Below are positions 46,937 to 55,695 of a stretch of 64,000 nucleotides of DNA, one piece after another (position 1 is the first letter of the stretch; every line of letters begins with the position of its first letter). The position numbers were made by a program, and so were the translations under genes. The DNA comes from Candidatus Comchoanobacter bicostacola (GTDB taxonomy: Bacteria; Pseudomonadota; Gammaproteobacteria; Comchoanobacterales; Comchoanobacteraceae). Below the pieces are notes generated by a model. It ran no database searches, was not told where the DNA came from, and worked only from the letters and a program-made list of their open reading frames with translations. Location: positions 186,001 through 250,000 of the forward strand of contig NZ_CP092900.1 of the NCBI RefSeq assembly GCF_024172705.1. The letters run 5' to 3'.

Positions 46937-47608
46937 ATGTATTTTTTGTTATTGTTAATGTCTTTTCCTATAGTTTGGGCGTTTGATGATGTATTCGATG
47001 CTATTCCTTCTCAATTTGAAGGGAAGTCGGTGTCAGCTGTAATAGGTCGATCCGGTGTGAATCGAACATTGGAATTAGTGGGTTCAAATGAGCAATATGT
47101 TTCAGTTCGTTTGCCGGGGGTTCATGAGTTGAACGTTATACTTTCAGATACAGTAAAGTATGGTCTTATGATGCGTTACTACCAGGCAGGGTTAGCTGTT
47201 GGGGTCAAGGATGAGGGTTTGTCTATTACTAAAACAGCGAGCTCTAATTATGAGGCGGGTATGAAATATCGTGCTTCACTAGGCGCTGGGGTAGCAATTT
47301 TACCTTCTCCATCTGTGTTAGTAGGTGTGGATCTGAATGTAGGCTATCAGTGTAGTGAGGTTAAACTACCTGATGTAACAGGGTCTTTAGGTCAGTTGTT
47401 TGCTCAGTTTGCTTTAAATGCGCAAGTAGGCGTTACAGAGGATAAAGGTTTGATGTTGCGAATGGGGTTGGACTGGTCAGGTGAAGATGAGCAGAGCCTT
47501 AGTTCTACAGATAGCTTTCAGGGTGCTATAAATGCCATTTCTAAAGCAAAGTTATCAAGCGGTATTTCATACTTCGCGGGGTTTGGTGCGTTTTATAATA
47601 TAAATTAA
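46937..47608 (+). CDS. Small exported beta-barrel-like envelope protein
   Basis: The 223-residue protein begins with a signal peptide (YFLLLLMSFPIVWA). The rest alternates short strands and turns (GVAILPSPSVLVGVDLNVGYQ, then FALNAQVGVTEDKGLMLRMGL) and ends GFGAFYNIN. This is the style of an eight-stranded outer-membrane barrel, though the last residue is Asn rather than aromatic. I cannot name a family. GGATGG precedes the ATG. It heads a group of three similar-sized exported proteins on the plus strand. Confidence 0.65.
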   Translation: MYFLLLLMSFPIVWAFDDVFDAIPSQFEGKSVSAVIGRSGVNRTLELVGSNEQYVSVRLPGVHELNVILSDTVKYGLMMRYYQAGLAVGVKDEGLSITKTASSNYEAGMKYRASLGAGVAILPSPSVLVGVDLNVGYQCSEVKLPDVTGSLGQLFAQFALNAQVGVTEDKGLMLRMGLDWSGEDEQSLSSTDSFQGAINAISKAKLSSGISYFAGFGAFYNIN

Positions 47609-47698
47609 CAGTTTATAGCCCCAAGTTCTAATCATAATTGTTTAATTATAATATCGGCTTGATCCATACCCTTTATTCTCTTTATTTAATATTGGCTA

Positions 47699-47727
47699 TT
47701 GCTGATGTGTCATGATCTATGCATAAT
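47699..47727 (+). promoter_or_regulatory. Candidate promoter for the exported protein at 47786
   Basis: TTGCTG (47699-47704) and CATAAT (47722-47727) are separated by 17 bp, ~60 bp before the start codon. Confidence 0.45.
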
Positions 47728-47785
47728 CACCCCACTAGAAGAAAACTAGTTTAAGAATACGTTAACAATTATTGGAGCAAGTTAA

Positions 47786-48385
47786 ATGTACAAGTGTAGA
47801 ACTTTAGGTGTGGCTACATTGCTAGCTATGTCTGTGACAACTCAGGCTGTCACATACGATGTTGCAGTCGGTTATGAAACATCTGCAATTAGTGGTGTTG
47901 TGGGTAAGGCGGTAGAGAATAACCATTCAGGGTTAATTTACAAAGCGCCTAAATTTGATTTGGGTTTAAACTCAGGTATTAATGGGCCGCTATCAGCTTT
48001 TGCAAGAGTTTCAACCACTATGGCGTCTGAGCAGTCATCATTTGCACCTGGTATTTCTCTTGAGAGTAGTAGAGAAGTTCAGGCACAAGCTGGCTTTGCT
48101 TATAAGTTTGGTGCAACTGTTGTATCTTTTGCTCCTGTAGTTTCTATAGCTGACTACACAGTATCATCTAATGATGTTTCTGAAACAGTTGGGCTACAAG
48201 GTTTAGGTTTATCTAGTTCTGTTGATATTGATTTGGATCGCGTTGGTGTTCGTTTCCATACTCAGTACATCATGAACAATCGAGTTGATCATTGGGCAGA
48301 TTCAGTTTCCGAATTGAATGACATGGTCGGTGGTTTAGGTACAAATGTCACTAAGGTTGGTGTTTGTGTTTTTGGAAGTAAGTAA
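47786..48385 (+). CDS. Small exported protein, outer-membrane barrel-like
   Basis: The 199-residue protein has the signal peptide TLLAMSVTTQAV, a run of amphipathic strands and a C-terminal strand VTKVGVCVFGSK. GGAG at ~47774 supports the start. It is similar in length and style, but not obviously in sequence, to its neighbours. The next gene starts 46 bp later, so both probably share the promoter at 47699. Likely an abundant envelope protein; function unknown. Confidence 0.65.
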   Translation: MYKCRTLGVATLLAMSVTTQAVTYDVAVGYETSAISGVVGKAVENNHSGLIYKAPKFDLGLNSGINGPLSAFARVSTTMASEQSSFAPGISLESSREVQAQAGFAYKFGATVVSFAPVVSIADYTVSSNDVSETVGLQGLGLSSSVDIDLDRVGVRFHTQYIMNNRVDHWADSVSELNDMVGGLGTNVTKVGVCVFGSK

Positions 48386-48430
48386 ATAATTACTTATTAT
48401 TAATTTTATTATCTTTTTGGAGTAATTATT

Positions 48431-48955
48431 GTGAATCATTTAAATAAATTAGTATGTTTAGTCGCATTAACATCATTCGCTAATGCGTCTGAGGTTGCTG
48501 TGAATAGTTCTATCGCTGTAGTTCAGTGTGCAGCTGCAGAGAAAGATGCAGGTTCAAGCAGCTTGACCGGTGCTTCTCTAGGCGTAGCATATGTGCATCC
48601 TGCTTCTGCAGACGCTGAAGTATATGGTGGAGTTAACGTTTTCTTACACCCTGCTTTAGTAAGCACGTCAGGTCCTAGAGTTGCAGCTTTTAACGTAGGT
48701 GCAGCATTCAAGCCAGTATCTAACATGAACTACACATTTAAGGTGGGTTTGGTTGCTCAGGCTGCTGTTTCTGCTGATGTTGACTCAGAAGCTGCGTATA
48801 CTGCAGGTTTCCAGGTAGGTTCTGTTTATGGAATTGCACCAGGTTATGATGCTGAGCTGATGGTTTCTCAAACCTTCCCAGCTGTAGCTGCTTCAGAAAA
48901 CGCTTCTTACTCTATTGCTGTAGGCTTAACTAAGACTATTGCCGTAGAAGTCTAA
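48431..48955 (+). CDS. Small exported protein, outer-membrane barrel-like, alanine-rich
   Basis: The 174-residue protein starts with GTG at 48431 behind TTGGAGTAATTATT. The signal is LVCLVALTSFANA. The mature part is alanine- and valine-rich with regular strands (YTFKVGLVAQAAVSADVDSEAAYTAGFQVG) ending IAVGLTKTIAVEV. Codon use is cleaner (many GCT, GTA) than nearby genes, which suggests high expression. It ends at a strong terminator. No family recognised. Confidence 0.68.
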   Translation: MNHLNKLVCLVALTSFANASEVAVNSSIAVVQCAAAEKDAGSSSLTGASLGVAYVHPASADAEVYGGVNVFLHPALVSTSGPRVAAFNVGAAFKPVSNMNYTFKVGLVAQAAVSADVDSEAAYTAGFQVGSVYGIAPGYDAELMVSQTFPAVAASENASYSIAVGLTKTIAVEV

Positions 48956-48974
48956 GAGGATTATTCTTCATTAA

Positions 48975-49000
48975 AAGGCCCTTTAATAGGGCCTTTTTTT
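48975..49000 (+). terminator. Rho-independent terminator
   Basis: Perfect stem AAGGCCCT / AGGGCCTT with loop TTAAT and a T-run, 20 bp after the last exported protein. Confidence 0.92.
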
Positions 49001-49037
49001 GTTTTTGTTAATAGTTAAAGATCTATGTTGAAAGGTC

Positions 49038-49066
49038 TTCAATTGTCTTAAAAAGTAGTGTATAGT
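49038..49066 (+). promoter_or_regulatory. Candidate rnpB promoter
   Basis: TATAGT at 49061-49066 is a good -10, with a weak -35 (TTCAAT) 17 bp upstream. It would start transcription near 49072, the expected 5' end of RNase P RNA. Confidence 0.5.
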
Positions 49067-49070
49067 TTTA

Positions 49071-49400
49071 GAAGGTGGGTGACTGGGTAGCTGCTGAGAA
49101 ATCAGAGGAAAGTCCGGGCTCCTCAAAGCAAGACGCCAGGTAACGCCTGGACAGCGTAAGCTGATGGAAAGTGCCACAGAAAGCAAACCGCCTTTTTAAG
49201 GTAAGGGTGAAAAGGTGCGGTAAGAGCGCACCGGTATCCAGGTAACTGGATGCGCATGGTAAACCCCGTCTGGAGCAAGATCAAGTATAGGTTGTGTGCT
49301 TTGCATTACCCTGGGTAGATCGCTTGAGTTGAATGGTGACATTTAACCTAGATAGATAGCTACACAAGACAGAACCCGGCTTACAGGTCACACCACTTAA
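49071..49400 (+). ncRNA. rnpB: RNase P RNA (bacterial type A)
   Basis: This is the catalytic RNA that trims tRNA 5' leaders. Conserved elements are in order: GAGGAAAGTCCGGGCTCC, the CCAGGTAACGCCTGG hairpin, CCACAGAAAGCAAACCGCC, GGTAAGGGTGAAAAGGTG, GTAAACCCC and the 3' block ACAGAACCCGGCTTACAGG. The 5' GAAGGTGGGTGAC pairs with the 3' GGTCACACCACTT to close helix P1. Length ~330 nt is somewhat below the E. coli RNA. The next gene starts 18 bp later. Confidence 0.95.
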
Positions 49401-49417
49401 TTGTTAGGAAGTGCGGT

Positions 49418-50578
49418 ATGCAGTTAGAGTTTGTGCCAGTTTTGTTTGTGATTTTTTTCGGAGCAGCCGTGACTTCGACTATGGCGCTCTACACACGACA
49501 GTCTTTAATGGTTGCCTATATTATTTTGGGTGGATTGTTGGGGCCATGGGGGTTTCAATTCATTACAGAAGCAAATGTTGTGCAAGATATCGGTGATGCG
49601 GGTGTAATATTTCTGCTGTTCTTATTGGGTATGCACTTAGACCCAATAGGTATGCTTGATAAGCTCCGTGAATCTGCAATGGTAGCGCTTTTAAGCTCGT
49701 TGCTTTTTATGTCCATTGGATATGGGATTTGCATCTTATTTGATTTGCCTATGGTCGACAGCCTAGTTATAGGTTTGTCATTAATGTTCTCTAGTACAAT
49801 TATCTCCCTTAAGTTATTGCCTAGTGGTATGATTCATAGCTCACCTGTTTCAGAGTTTATGATTAGTATTTTGCTACTACAAGATCTGATTGCAATGATT
49901 GCTTTGTTGGTTGTACCCACGCTTAATGCGGGCTCACTTGATATATGGCCTATTGTGCTAAGACTGGGTTACCTGCCTTTCATTATTATATTTGGCTTTA
50001 TGGTAGAGCGGTTTATTCTCTCAAAACTATTTGATGTGTTTGAAAGAAATAAAGAGTATTTGTTTTTACTTGCTATAGCTTGGTGTTTAAGTATGGCAGA
50101 GCTCTGTGAGGTTCTTGGCTTATCCAGTGAAATTGGTGCATTTATAGCAGGTGTTTCATTAGCATCAGATAGTCGAGTCTCACTGTATCTAGTTAAAGCA
50201 CTGGAGCCCTTAAGAGATTTCTTTTTGGTCTTATTCTTCTTTTCTGTAGGCGCTTCTTATAATTTCGGTATGCTCAATAGTGTATTATATCCTACGGCAG
50301 CATTGTTAGTGGTAGCGGTTTTGTTTAAGCCTTACGTGTTTAGAATTCTTATGGCCAGAGTTGGGGAGCCGATTGATGATTCCTGGGAACTTGGGTTTCG
50401 TTTAGGCCAAGGGAGTGAGTTTTCTTTACTTTTAGCACGTATTTCGGTAGCTAATGGCGTGCTAGGGATTGAGGGAACCTCAATTATACAGGGGGTCGCA
50501 ATTATTTCATTTTTAGTTTCATCGTTTTGGGTTGTGCGCCGTTATGCAACGCCAATTGGGGCCCCTGAGATACATTAG
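49418..50578 (+). CDS. Kef-type monovalent cation:proton antiporter (CPA2), without regulatory domain
   Basis: The 386-residue protein has ~11-12 membrane helices of the Na_H_Exchanger fold, including GDAGVIFLLFLLGMHLDP and the SSEIGAFIAGVSLAS segment with its GLSSEIGAF ion-site context. It is expected to exchange K+ or Na+ for H+ at the inner membrane. The C-terminal RCK/TrkA-N domain found in KefB, KefC and YbaL is absent, so gating by glutathione adducts or NAD is unlikely. AGGAAG precedes the ATG. aceE follows after 8 bp, an odd pairing that implies co-transcription. Confidence 0.87.
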   Translation: MQLEFVPVLFVIFFGAAVTSTMALYTRQSLMVAYIILGGLLGPWGFQFITEANVVQDIGDAGVIFLLFLLGMHLDPIGMLDKLRESAMVALLSSLLFMSIGYGICILFDLPMVDSLVIGLSLMFSSTIISLKLLPSGMIHSSPVSEFMISILLLQDLIAMIALLVVPTLNAGSLDIWPIVLRLGYLPFIIIFGFMVERFILSKLFDVFERNKEYLFLLAIAWCLSMAELCEVLGLSSEIGAFIAGVSLASDSRVSLYLVKALEPLRDFFLVLFFFSVGASYNFGMLNSVLYPTAALLVVAVLFKPYVFRILMARVGEPIDDSWELGFRLGQGSEFSLLLARISVANGVLGIEGTSIIQGVAIISFLVSSFWVVRRYATPIGAPEIH

Positions 50579-50586
50579 TTTGACAC

Positions 50587-53043
50587 ATGGATAAAATCAT
50601 CGATCAGGAAGATAAGTTAGACTGGCAAGCTGCCTTAGAGGTCTTAGTGCAAGAGAAGGGTCAGTTGTATGCTAATGATTTAGTTAAGATGTTGGGCTTG
50701 TCTATTGATCCAAGTATGATTGCTTGGAATACGCCAAGTATTGTCAATAAGCCTATCAATGTATCGCTCGTTAATCAGACATCTGATCTTGTTTTGTGGA
50801 ATGCAGCCATCATAGTTAATGAAGCCAGTCAATATGGGTCTGAAGTAGGGGGGCACATAGCTTCGTTTGCATCTAGTGCAGTTTTGTATGAAGTAGGGTT
50901 TAACTATTTTTTTAGAGGAAATACGGCTCACGAAGGTGACTTAGTGTTATTTCAAGGACACTGTGCTCCTGGAGTTTATGCTCGCTCTTATTTACTAGAT
51001 GTACTCAGTGATGAGCAAGTTAAGTATTTTAGGAGAGAAGCCCAGGGTCGCGGTATCTCATCATATCCACATCCTTGGTTGATGCCTAAGTATTGGCAGT
51101 TTCCAACTGTATCAATGGGTTTAGGACCTCTACAAGGCATTTACCATGCGCGCATGATGAAATACATGTATGCACGAGATTTACTAAGTGATACCGATCG
51201 TAAGGTTTGGGTATTTTGTGGTGATGGTGAGATGGATGAGGTTGAATCTCTAGGTGCTTTAGGTGTTGCAAGTAGAGAGCAATTAAACAATCTGATTTTT
51301 GTGGTGAATTGTAATTTGGTTCGCTTAGATGGTCCCTGTAGAGGGAATGGATCAATTATTGATGAACTATCTGGATATTTCAGCGGGTTTGGCTGGCAAG
51401 TGATTAAATTGATTTGGTCGCAAGCATGGTTGGATTTAGTTGAAAAAGACCACACAGGGTTGCTGAAAAAAGCGCTTTCTTCATTGCTAGATGGTGAGAT
51501 ACAAGGGATCTTTGCAGTAGAAGATGGCTTGAAAAATTGGTTTGCACAGCAGCCTTTTTCGGGATTGGTCGCACAATGGTCAAATGATGACTTTAAGCGG
51601 TTAGTACCCGGGGGGCATGATGCACAATTAGTTGCCAATGCTTATGAGATGGCTGTGCAGGCATCTAAACCGTGTGTCATTTTAGTAATGACTGAAAAAG
51701 GCTATAGAATTCCAGGTGTTGCGAGTTCTAATCGCTCTCATAATCAAAAGTCATTGTCTGATGAGCAATTGTCTGAGTACCAAAAGGCATTATCAGGCTT
51801 GGGTTCGGTAACATCCTTACATGATTTTTACAAGCCGAATCATGATGACTTGCGACTTAAGTTTATGAGTGAGAATAGACAAGCATTAGGAGGGAATCTT
51901 CCTTGCCGGGTTGAGAAGGGACCCACATTAGAGATTCCATCACTAGGTGCTTATAATGATTTGTTATCAGGAGATGCTACCCGCTCATTTTCCACTACAA
52001 TGGTGTTTGTTCGATTTTTAACCCTGACTCTGCGACAAGAGTCTATAAGAGACTTTATTGTGCCAATTATAGCTGATGAGGGTCGAACATTGGGTATGGA
52101 AGGGTTATTTAAGCAGCTTGGTATCTATGCGCCAGGTGGGCAAAAATATACACCTTACGATCATAAGCAAATTAGTTCTTATAAAGAAAGGAGTAATGGT
52201 CAACTATTGCAAGAAGGTATTAATGAAGCCGGTGCTATGTCTAGTTGGATAGCAGCTGCGACGGCATACTCTGTCCATGGTGTTTCACTCATTCCCTTTT
52301 ATGCTTTTTATTCAATGTTTGGTTTTCAGCGTGTGGGGGATCTTATTTGGGCTGCTGCTGATTCAAGAGCTAGAGGGTTTTTAATAGGAGCGACCGCAGG
52401 TCGAACAACATTAGGTGGAGAAGGCTTACAACACAATGACGGAACCAGTCATTTAGTCGCATCAACAATACCAAATTGTTGTAGCTATGATCCTTGTTAT
52501 GGTTATGAGTTGACGGTTATTCTGCAGCATGGAATGCAGCAAATGTACCAAAAGCAATTAGATGTTTTTTACTATGTAACAGTGATGAATGAAAGTTACC
52601 ATCATCCTGATATGCCCAGTGGTGTAGAGCAAGGGATTATTGATGGGTTGTATATTATTGATGAGCAACCACAACCACAGGTGGAGCTTATGGCTTCTGG
52701 AACCATTTTACGAGAAGCGCAAAAGGCTGCTAAAATGCTAAATGAAGACGATGTGTCTGTTCGTGTGTGGAGTGTGACGAGTTGGAGTGAGGCAGAGCGA
52801 AAGTGCCTGGAAGATGATCAGTGGTTGTCGGGTCAACTTGATAGTCATGCTAAGTTGGTAGTAGGGGTTTCTGATTATGTACGTGCACTGCCTGGATTAC
52901 TGAATCAATATATTGATCAGCCGTATTTAACACTTGGCACTGATGGATTTGGTATGAGTGATACGCGTAGCGCATTACGTGAGCATTATGGTATTTCAGC
53001 TCAAGCCATTGTTCAGCGAGTTCGTGCAAAACTTAAGGGATAA
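50587..53043 (+). CDS. aceE: Pyruvate dehydrogenase E1 component (homodimeric type)
   Basis: The enzyme decarboxylates pyruvate with thiamine diphosphate and passes the acetyl group to E2. The 818-residue protein is ~70 shorter than the E. coli enzyme. Seen are GGHIASFASSAVLYEVGFNYF, the ThDP/Mg motif VFCGDGEMDEVES, NLVRLDGPCRGNG, and the C-terminal EGINEAGAMSSWIAAATAYSVHG and LQHNDGTSHL segments. The family's GDGEMDEPES and NLQRLDGPVRGN show small changes but the catalytic frame is kept. It is the first gene of the aceE-aceF-lpdA set, with 6 bp to aceF. Confidence 0.95.
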   Translation: MDKIIDQEDKLDWQAALEVLVQEKGQLYANDLVKMLGLSIDPSMIAWNTPSIVNKPINVSLVNQTSDLVLWNAAIIVNEASQYGSEVGGHIASFASSAVLYEVGFNYFFRGNTAHEGDLVLFQGHCAPGVYARSYLLDVLSDEQVKYFRREAQGRGISSYPHPWLMPKYWQFPTVSMGLGPLQGIYHARMMKYMYARDLLSDTDRKVWVFCGDGEMDEVESLGALGVASREQLNNLIFVVNCNLVRLDGPCRGNGSIIDELSGYFSGFGWQVIKLIWSQAWLDLVEKDHTGLLKKALSSLLDGEIQGIFAVEDGLKNWFAQQPFSGLVAQWSNDDFKRLVPGGHDAQLVANAYEMAVQASKPCVILVMTEKGYRIPGVASSNRSHNQKSLSDEQLSEYQKALSGLGSVTSLHDFYKPNHDDLRLKFMSENRQALGGNLPCRVEKGPTLEIPSLGAYNDLLSGDATRSFSTTMVFVRFLTLTLRQESIRDFIVPIIADEGRTLGMEGLFKQLGIYAPGGQKYTPYDHKQISSYKERSNGQLLQEGINEAGAMSSWIAAATAYSVHGVSLIPFYAFYSMFGFQRVGDLIWAAADSRARGFLIGATAGRTTLGGEGLQHNDGTSHLVASTIPNCCSYDPCYGYELTVILQHGMQQMYQKQLDVFYYVTVMNESYHHPDMPSGVEQGIIDGLYIIDEQPQPQVELMASGTILREAQKAAKMLNEDDVSVRVWSVTSWSEAERKCLEDDQWLSGQLDSHAKLVVGVSDYVRALPGLLNQYIDQPYLTLGTDGFGMSDTRSALREHYGISAQAIVQRVRAKLKG

Positions 53044-53049
53044 AAAGTT

Positions 53050-54270
53050 ATGGAAGAAAAAACATTAGTGATTCCTGATTTAGGTGGCCATGCATCAAGT
53101 CGAGTCATTGAAGTCATTGTTTCACCAGGAGATACCGTATCTGAAGATCAGGGACTCATTACTTTAGAGTCTGACAAAGCTTCTATGGAAATTCCGGCTG
53201 AAGATCATGGTGTTGTACACAAAGTATTGGTGAGTGTAGGTGATGAGGTAGCTGTTGGAGATCCTTTTATTATTATTCAGTGTGTGCAGGAAGATAACCA
53301 TAAACCGGTCAAGGAGGTTGCCGTACAACCTAAGTCAGTGCCTGAGGTAATACGAAAAAAAGAATTAGTTGTTTCGCAGCAGGGACAAATTAAAGCGGGA
53401 CCTTTCGTGCGACGTATAGCACGTGAAATGAGTATAAATTTAGATACAGTGAGCGGCTCTGGTCCTTCAGGCCAAATTACGGTCAATGATATTAAGCATT
53501 TCTTACAAAAAAATAATGCTCAAATATCTGAAATCAAAGTTCCACTGGAAGCAATTGGGCTTGTAAGTGATGAGTCAATGACGCGTATTCAAGTGCTTGC
53601 CTCGAATCATTTACAATCAGTTTGGCAGCAAGTTCCCCAGGTAACACAGCATCATGAGGTTGATATCACAGAGCTAGATGTCTTGCGCGCAAAGCATAAA
53701 GCATTTTGTAAACAGCAGGGGGCAAATTTAACTATATTGCCAATTGTTATGAAGGTGCTAGGGCGTTTAATACCTGAGCACCATGCGTTTAACAGAATTT
53801 GGGCGGGTGATGATAAATATTGGCTCCGAACTACAACACATATTAGCTTTGCGGTAGAGACACCTCAAGGGCTTTGTGTACCAGTTGTTCATAATGTGAA
53901 TGAGAAAGATATTATGGTGTTGGCAAAAGAAATTCACCAGCTTTCTGACCGAGCCCGACAGAATAAGCTCAGTAAAGCAGATATTCAGGGAGGTAGTATG
54001 AGTATCTCAAGCTTAGGTGCTATTGGTGGGGGACATTTTACTCCAATTATAAATGCGCCTGAATGTGCAATACTTGGGATAGCGAAGGCACAGTGGAAAC
54101 CAACAGTAGTTGGGAAAAAAATAGTTCCTCGTTATATGATGCCGGTATCATTGTCCTATGACCACCGGTTAATTGATGGTGCTCAAGCAGCAAGAATGAT
54201 TGTTGCGCTGCAGTTAAATTTAGAATCACTGGTTAAGGATGCTGGTGATGAACTATTGGCATATATTTAA
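53050..54270 (+). CDS. aceF: Dihydrolipoamide acetyltransferase, E2 of pyruvate dehydrogenase
   Basis: This is the acetyl-transferring core of the complex. The 406-residue protein has a single lipoyl domain (lysine in TLESDKASMEIPAE, ~residue 43), where E. coli has three. The peripheral subunit-binding domain is FVRRIAREMSINLDTVSGSGPSGQ (~118-145), and the catalytic domain ends with SLSYDHRLIDGAQAARM, containing the active-site His and Asp. A single lipoyl domain is a common reduced form and remains functional. It is in the same operon as aceE and lpdA. Confidence 0.95.
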   Translation: MEEKTLVIPDLGGHASSRVIEVIVSPGDTVSEDQGLITLESDKASMEIPAEDHGVVHKVLVSVGDEVAVGDPFIIIQCVQEDNHKPVKEVAVQPKSVPEVIRKKELVVSQQGQIKAGPFVRRIAREMSINLDTVSGSGPSGQITVNDIKHFLQKNNAQISEIKVPLEAIGLVSDESMTRIQVLASNHLQSVWQQVPQVTQHHEVDITELDVLRAKHKAFCKQQGANLTILPIVMKVLGRLIPEHHAFNRIWAGDDKYWLRTTTHISFAVETPQGLCVPVVHNVNEKDIMVLAKEIHQLSDRARQNKLSKADIQGGSMSISSLGAIGGGHFTPIINAPECAILGIAKAQWKPTVVGKKIVPRYMMPVSLSYDHRLIDGAQAARMIVALQLNLESLVKDAGDELLAYI

Positions 54271-54282
54271 ATAGGGGTCGAG

Positions 54283-55695
54283 ATGGTAAATAAGCAAGAA
54301 GAGCAAGTTTCAGTTGATGTAGTGGTAATAGGTGGGGGGCCTGGAGGTGTTGCTGCTGCGTACCGTTTACAAGATTTAGGTTTGTCTACAGCAATCGTAA
54401 ACCAGTATGATCATTTAGGTGGTGTCTGTTTAAATGTGGGCTGTATCCCTTCTAAGGCGCTCTTAAATGTTGCTAAGGTTGTTGGTGATGCGCAATCTAT
54501 GGCAAAGTTTGGGGTCTATTACGAAGCACCAACCATTGACGTAGAAGCGCTGAGGGCTGCAAAACAAACTTCTATTGATCAGTTAGCAACAGGCCTGGCA
54601 ATGCTTGCTAAAAAAAGAAAAGTACAGGTATATGTAGGGAAAGCTTCATTTGAGGATGCGCATACGATTAAGGTATCGGGTGATCAGCCTGTTACTATTC
54701 GCTTTAAACATGCAGTGATTGCAACGGGCTCTCGTCCAATAAAGTTACCCTTTATTCCAGATGATGATCGTATATTTGATTCAACAGGTGCGTTAGACCT
54801 TAAAAAGATCGATGGACATTTGGTGGTGATTGGTGCTGGAATCATTGGGTGTGAGATGGCATCAATCTATCATGCTTTAGGCGCAAAGGTGACGGTGTTA
54901 GAGTATGCGCCATCTGCGATGCTAGAAGCAGATGTTAAACAAGCTTCTATTTGTCAAAAGCAGTTACAAAAACGCGGCATTGCGTTTAATTTTTCAGTTG
55001 AAGTGCAGAATATTGCTAATGAAGGTGATTTAGTTGTTAGCTATCTACAAGAAGGGGTTGTGCATGAGTTAAAGTGTGATCAAATTTTATATGCAACGGG
55101 ACGATCACCAGATACCAGTAGCCTGAACTTAGAAGGGCTCTCCATTCAGTGTTCTGACCATGGGGCAGTGATTGTTGATGAGTACCTTAGAACCAATATT
55201 GATCATATTTATGCAATAGGTGATGTTGCTTATTTACCATTTGATCAGAGTATGCTGGCTCACCGAGCTACTGCACATGGTCACTTAGTGGCAGAGGTAA
55301 TATCAGGTAAGAATGTTCGGTATGATTATTTATCGATGCCTAGTGTTGCGTATACGGATCCTGAAGTTGCCTGGGTGGGTAAGCAGGAAAAAGAATTGAA
55401 AGAGTCTGGTGTAAAATATCAAGTTGGTGTATTTCCATGGACGGCATGTGGACGTGCGGTAGCTTCGGGACACACTGCTGGGCAAACGAAAGTGTTTGCA
55501 GATGAATCCGGTTATATTGTAGGCGCTACTATAGTTGGGCGAGATGCGGGTGAGTTAATTGGCACTTTTTGTTTGGCTATTGAAATGGGGGCAACACTTA
55601 CTGATTTGTCCTTAACGATTATGCCTCATCCTACATTGGTTGAGACCACCAAGTTAGCAGTAGAAGTGGCAATGGGTGTTTGCACAGATCAGTAA
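54283..55695 (+). CDS. lpdA: Dihydrolipoamide dehydrogenase, E3
   Basis: The flavoprotein reoxidises lipoyl groups and reduces NAD+. The 470-residue protein has the FAD loop VIGGGPGGVAAAYRLQDLG and the redox disulfide GGVCLNVGCIPSKALLN. The NAD loop is VIGAGIIGCEMASIYHALG, and the second FAD segment is IYAIGDVAYLPF. The C-terminal interface carries the catalytic HPTLVE (His-Glu pair). It begins 12 bp after aceF. Its last seven bases overlap the convergent MATE gene. Confidence 0.96.
   Translation: MVNKQEEQVSVDVVVIGGGPGGVAAAYRLQDLGLSTAIVNQYDHLGGVCLNVGCIPSKALLNVAKVVGDAQSMAKFGVYYEAPTIDVEALRAAKQTSIDQLATGLAMLAKKRKVQVYVGKASFEDAHTIKVSGDQPVTIRFKHAVIATGSRPIKLPFIPDDDRIFDSTGALDLKKIDGHLVVIGAGIIGCEMASIYHALGAKVTVLEYAPSAMLEADVKQASICQKQLQKRGIAFNFSVEVQNIANEGDLVVSYLQEGVVHELKCDQILYATGRSPDTSSLNLEGLSIQCSDHGAVIVDEYLRTNIDHIYAIGDVAYLPFDQSMLAHRATAHGHLVAEVISGKNVRYDYLSMPSVAYTDPEVAWVGKQEKELKESGVKYQVGVFPWTACGRAVASGHTAGQTKVFADESGYIVGATIVGRDAGELIGTFCLAIEMGATLTDLSLTIMPHPTLVETTKLAVEVAMGVCTDQ

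Noticed and set aside
51141-51638. Minus-strand frame of 165 codons in aceE
   Set aside because: Shadow of the conserved pyruvate dehydrogenase E1 coding sequence.
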